Below, one piece after another: positions 6,197-8,514 of a stretch of 8,514 bases of DNA. Source of the stretch: Candidatus Ratteibacteria bacterium (GTDB lineage Bacteria; CAIJMQ01); assembly GCA_028715665.1 (NCBI GenBank), contig JAQURI010000058.1, forward strand, positions 1-8,514. The letters are read 5' to 3'. The notes beneath the pieces are model-generated. The model was not told the DNA's origin. It searched no databases and saw only the letters and a list, made by a program, of their open reading frames with translations. Positions within the stretch are counted from its first letter, which is position 1; each line of letters starts with the position of its first letter. Made by a program: the position numbers and the translations under genes.

Positions 6197-7201
6197 TTAA
6201 GGATAAAAGGCAATTTTACAGGAGTTGTTGGCTTCTGTTGCGACTTTTAAGCCTTTTTTAAAATCTTTTAATGGTAAACGGTGACTGATAATAGATGAAG
6301 CATCTTTTATTTTGCCGCTTGAAAGCATGTCAAATATTTCTTTTTGTTCGATAGGAGTCGAGGAATACGTCCCCAAAATGACTGTTTCACGATATATCAT
6401 ATTCGGGTCAAAAGAAATTTGCGTGTCATCGGGAGTTTGTGCGAATACACTTACTTTACCGCCAACTCTTACTATATCCAAAGCATACTGAACGGCTTCT
6501 TTACTGCCTGCGCTTACGATAACCACGTCAGACCCCTTCAATTTATGTGCTTTGACCTTTTTTATGTTCAAAACATCTTTCGCCCCTAATTGCAGGGCAA
6601 ATTCCAGCCGGGAATCGACGATATCGACCAAACGAATATTTTCTGCTCCGATTGTTTTCAGAAGCATAAGGTGCATTATTCCCGAAGGTCCTGCTCCGAT
6701 TATGGTAATAATGTCTTCTGGATCGATTTGTATCCTTTTTATATTCCTCCAAGCGCATGCAAACGGTTCTATGAGGACTGCTTCTTCGTCGCTTAAGGAA
6801 TCCGGCAAAGAAATGACATTATTCCTGACTAATTCCTTCGGGACTTTTATAAACTCTGCGAATCCGCCGGGTTCTATGTTCGTTTTTTGGAACAAAGAAC
6901 ACAAAGAAAACGTGCCTTTTTTACAGAATTTGCATGAAAAACACGGGACGTGGTGGCTTACAAAAACACGTTCGCCAACATTGAAATTGTGTATATTTTT
7001 GCCTTTTTCTTCTATGAGTCCTACGACTTCATGCCCTAAAACAGAACCCGGCTGGACCGATTCCTGTTGTATTTTGTAAATATCGGTACCGCACAAACCG
7101 CATATAGTTACTTTCACGAGTATATCGTTGTCCGTAATGTCCGGCGTGGGAACATCTTCGTATTTGATATGGTAAGAAGAATAAAAAACTACGGCTTTCA
7201 T
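6197..7201 (-). CDS. Zinc-dependent medium-chain alcohol/polyol dehydrogenase
   Basis: This 334-residue protein belongs to the zinc-containing MDR superfamily, which includes sorbitol, threonine and butanediol dehydrogenases. It is cytosolic and oxidises alcohols or polyols with NAD(P)+. Catalytic-zinc ligands are visible as Cys37 (GLCGTD), His57-Glu58 (GHE) and Glu145 (IEPFACA). The structural zinc site has all four cysteines (87, 90, 93 and 101). The dinucleotide-binding loop is GAGPSG (169-174). Asp193 at the end of the second Rossmann strand points to NAD(H) rather than NADP(H). All key residues are present and the length is normal for the sorbitol/threonine dehydrogenase branch, so the enzyme should be active. 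The substrate cannot be assigned. The ATG is preceded by GGAGG (7216-7212). It sits between recJ (180 bases upstream, separated by the inverted-repeat element) and the GGDEF fusion gene (82 bases downstream, same strand). A short A8 run at 6147-6154 follows it, but without a hairpin it is not a convincing terminator. Confidence 0.9.
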   Translation of the reverse strand: MKAVVFYSSYHIKYEDVPTPDITDNDILVKVTICGLCGTDIYKIQQESVQPGSVLGHEVVGLIEEKGKNIHNFNVGERVFVSHHVPCFSCKFCKKGTFSLCSLFQKTNIEPGGFAEFIKVPKELVRNNVISLPDSLSDEEAVLIEPFACAWRNIKRIQIDPEDIITIIGAGPSGIMHLMLLKTIGAENIRLVDIVDSRLEFALQLGAKDVLNIKKVKAHKLKGSDVVIVSAGSKEAVQYALDIVRVGGKVSVFAQTPDDTQISFDPNMIYRETVILGTYSSTPIEQKEIFDMLSSGKIKDASSIISHRLPLKDFKKGLKVATEANNSCKIAFYP

Positions 7202-7211
7202 AAATTCGTAT

Positions 7212-7216
7212 CCTCC
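7212..7216 (-). promoter_or_regulatory. GGAGG ribosome binding site for the dehydrogenase
   Basis: On the minus strand GGAGG lies ten bases before the ATG at 7201-7199. The spacing is slightly long, but there is no competing start nearby, and the protein's first residues (MKAVVF) are the standard MDR N-terminus. Confidence 0.5.
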
Positions 7217-7301
7217 AGGAAACTCAATCCGATTAATTTTTTATTTTCCATATTATCACTATGCCTGAACCGGGAATTTTAGTTTTCCGTTCATTTTCTT
7301 T

Positions 7302-7404
7302 ACCCCGTTAGAGATTTAAAAACCCCGTGTGTTTATTTTCACCCAGCATACTTTGCAATGCCGCGTAATAATCATTAGTTATTATATTAAATCTCTAACG
7401 GGGT
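7302..7404. repeat. MITE-like element with perfect 18-bp inverted ends
   Basis: ACCCCGTTAGAGATTTAA (7302-7319) and TTAAATCTCTAACGGGGT (7387-7404) are exact reverse complements, separated by 67 bases. The interior holds a second ACCCCGT (7322-7328) and a small inverted repeat, TAATAA (7366-7371) with TTATTA (7379-7384). There is no coding capacity and no transposase nearby. No target-site duplication is evident. The right end lies inside the 3' end of recJ, where it encodes the last seven residues (HPVRDLI), and the stop codon is in the element's interior. Fourteen bases of the end recur at 49-62. It may be a non-autonomous transposable element, or a structured intergenic repeat acting on transcript ends. 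As RNA the ends could form an 18-bp stem on either strand. Confidence 0.6.
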
Positions 7405-8514
7405 GAATATCTTCCATCTTAAGTATAATCGCATCCCGATTTTCCCATTCGTCTATTTGTGCACTATAAGCCAGGTCAACTAAATCGTTTTTTTCAAATG
7501 TTCCTATAAAATCCGATTTCCCAAATCCGATGACTTCCCTGTGAAAATTTTTGTCTTTAACCCAAAATTTTATATGGTTTGAGCCGACTTTTTTCGGCTC
7601 TGTCATAACCTGTAGATTTCTTGTTATAAAAACAGGCTCTTCGTTGCCCAATCCGAAAGGAGAAAAAAGCTGAAATTCTTTTACCACCGAATTCGTCAAA
7701 ATGTCAAGAGACACGGAAGCGTCCGCCGTCAAAGACGAAGCAAATTCTTCCGCGGGAAGTTCCGGCGCTAATTTATTTATGCTTTCTCTAAAGGGCACGA
7801 TATTGTCCTTAAGAATCTCCAATCCGCAGGCGTGCTTATGTCCGCCGAAATCCTTAAGCCACTGCCGCGCCTTTGCCAAATTTTCGAACAAATTAAAATC
7901 GCCGGAACTTCGTCCCGACCCCCTGCCTACTCCGTTATCCAAAGAAATCAAAATAGATGGTCTTTCGAATTTTTCCGCCAACCGGGACGAAACTATTCCG
8001 ACTACGCCCGGATGCCATCCCTCGTTTGCAAGAACAAGGATTCTGTCGTTAGACAGTTTGGGATCTTCCTGCATCATATAAACGGCCTGCTGGAAAATTT
8101 CTTCCTGCAGTTTCTGCCTTTGTTTATTATCTTCTTCCAATAAACAAGCAATACTTAGCGCTTCTTCTTCGCTGTCGCTTAAAAGCATTCTGACGCATTT
8201 ATCCGCGGTATCCATCCGTCCGCCGGCATTCAGGCGCGGCCCCAAGATAAAAGCAACATCTCGCGCGGTAACATCTTTGCCGTTAATCCTTGCGGTTTTT
8301 TTCAATGCGTTTATCCCTTTTCTCTGCGAAGAACCGAGATTGCCTAATCCGTGCTTAACCAATATCCTGTTTTCATCCGTAAGCGGAACAACATCGCTTA
8401 TAGTTCCCAGCGCGACCAAATCAAGATGTTCTTCGGCAAGATTAAGACCTTTTCCCTCCTGCAAAACCTGCGCGAACTTAAACACGACGCCTACTCCCGC
8501 AAGTTCTTTGAAAG
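7382..8514 (-). CDS. recJ: Single-stranded-DNA-specific exonuclease RecJ, C-terminal part (5' end beyond window)
   Basis: The open frame runs to the right edge of the window. Codons before the internal GTG at 8485 read FKELAGVGV, a normal RecJ stretch, so the true start lies outside and 376 residues are visible. RecJ is a 5'-3' exonuclease acting on single-stranded DNA in recombination and mismatch repair. Visible motifs, counted from 8512, are LDLVALGTISDVVPL (30-44, end of the DHH domain), GPRLNAGGRM (91-100), GWHPGVVGIV (165-174), GRGSGRS (196-202), and the DHHA1 motif GGHKHACG (223-230). An OB-fold-like tail follows from about 285. The catalytic DHH core lies mostly upstream and cannot be checked. 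The protein ends at a normal place for the family, soon after ILKMEDI, but the last residues HPVRDLI come from the inverted-repeat element at 7302-7404. The stop is TAA at 7384-7382. Confidence 0.93.
   Translation of the reverse strand, partial: FKELAGVGVVFKFAQVLQEGKGLNLAEEHLDLVALGTISDVVPLTDENRILVKHGLGNLGSSQRKGINALKKTARINGKDVTARDVAFILGPRLNAGGRMDTADKCVRMLLSDSEEEALSIACLLEEDNKQRQKLQEEIFQQAVYMMQEDPKLSNDRILVLANEGWHPGVVGIVSSRLAEKFERPSILISLDNGVGRGSGRSSGDFNLFENLAKARQWLKDFGGHKHACGLEILKDNIVPFRESINKLAPELPAEEFASSLTADASVSLDILTNSVVKEFQLFSPFGLGNEEPVFITRNLQVMTEPKKVGSNHIKFWVKDKNFHREVIGFGKSDFIGTFEKNDLVDLAYSAQIDEWENRDAIILKMEDIHPVRDLI

Noticed and set aside
7230..7265. GATAAT (minus strand) as a -10 element for the dehydrogenase promoter
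   Set aside because: No acceptable -35 lies at 16-18 bases upstream; AT-rich DNA gives such matches often.
7067..7282. A 71-codon plus-strand frame across the dehydrogenase start
   Set aside because: It overlaps the ribosome binding site and N-terminus of a well-supported gene, and its peptide has no recognisable features.
7821..7844. GGHKHACG instead of GGHxxAAG in RecJ as a possible loss of function
   Set aside because: An Ala-to-Cys change at this position is conservative and the flanking His is retained; no reason to suspect inactivity.
8485..8485. Start of recJ at the internal GTG
   Set aside because: The frame stays open to the window edge and the residues before it (FKELAGVGV) are typical RecJ sequence, so the gene continues beyond 8514.
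8315..8514. Truncation of RecJ at the visible N-terminus
   Set aside because: The missing part is due to the window edge, not a frameshift or stop.

Overview
The window suggests an AT-rich, Gram-negative (two-membrane) bacterium with c-di-GMP signalling. The reasons are an AsmA-family protein, which works at the envelope of diderm bacteria, a GGDEF enzyme, and a strongly A/T-biased third codon position. Repeated short ends reading TTAAATCTCTAACGGGGT look like an intergenic repeat family of an uncultured lineage. An Omnitrophota-like origin is my guess from memory of similar repeats, not something the sequence proves.

Layout. Positions 1-170 hold a repeat-derived leader: a 7-bp hairpin, one end of the repeat, a candidate promoter, and an open frame that overlaps the next start as ATGA. 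Two plus-strand genes follow: an AsmA-family envelope protein (171-2147), then a compact CstA-family transporter (2180-3808) 32 bases later. A rho-independent terminator sits across the convergent junction near 3801-3829. All remaining genes are on the minus strand. In transcription order they are recJ (5' part beyond the window, ends 7382), a zinc-dependent alcohol/polyol dehydrogenase (7201-6197), a 650-residue GAF-GGDEF protein with a C-terminal sugar-binding-protein fold (6114-4162), and a one-repeat GDT1/UPF0016 membrane protein (4089-3817).

How they may work together. CstA imports small carbon compounds (peptides or pyruvate in studied members). The dehydrogenase oxidises or reduces an alcohol or polyol with NAD(H). 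The fusion protein could tie the concentration of a cytosolic small molecule to c-di-GMP output. A carbon-sensing theme is possible, but it rests only on adjacency. AsmA, GDT1 and RecJ are housekeeping functions with no clear link to it.

The two points most worth a second look are the cytosolic GAF-GGDEF-periplasmic-binding-fold fusion and the ~103-bp element at 7302-7404. That element has perfect 18-bp inverted ends, supplies the last codons and stop of recJ, and shares its end sequence with position 49-62. I found no tRNA, rRNA, CRISPR array, transposase or phage gene.
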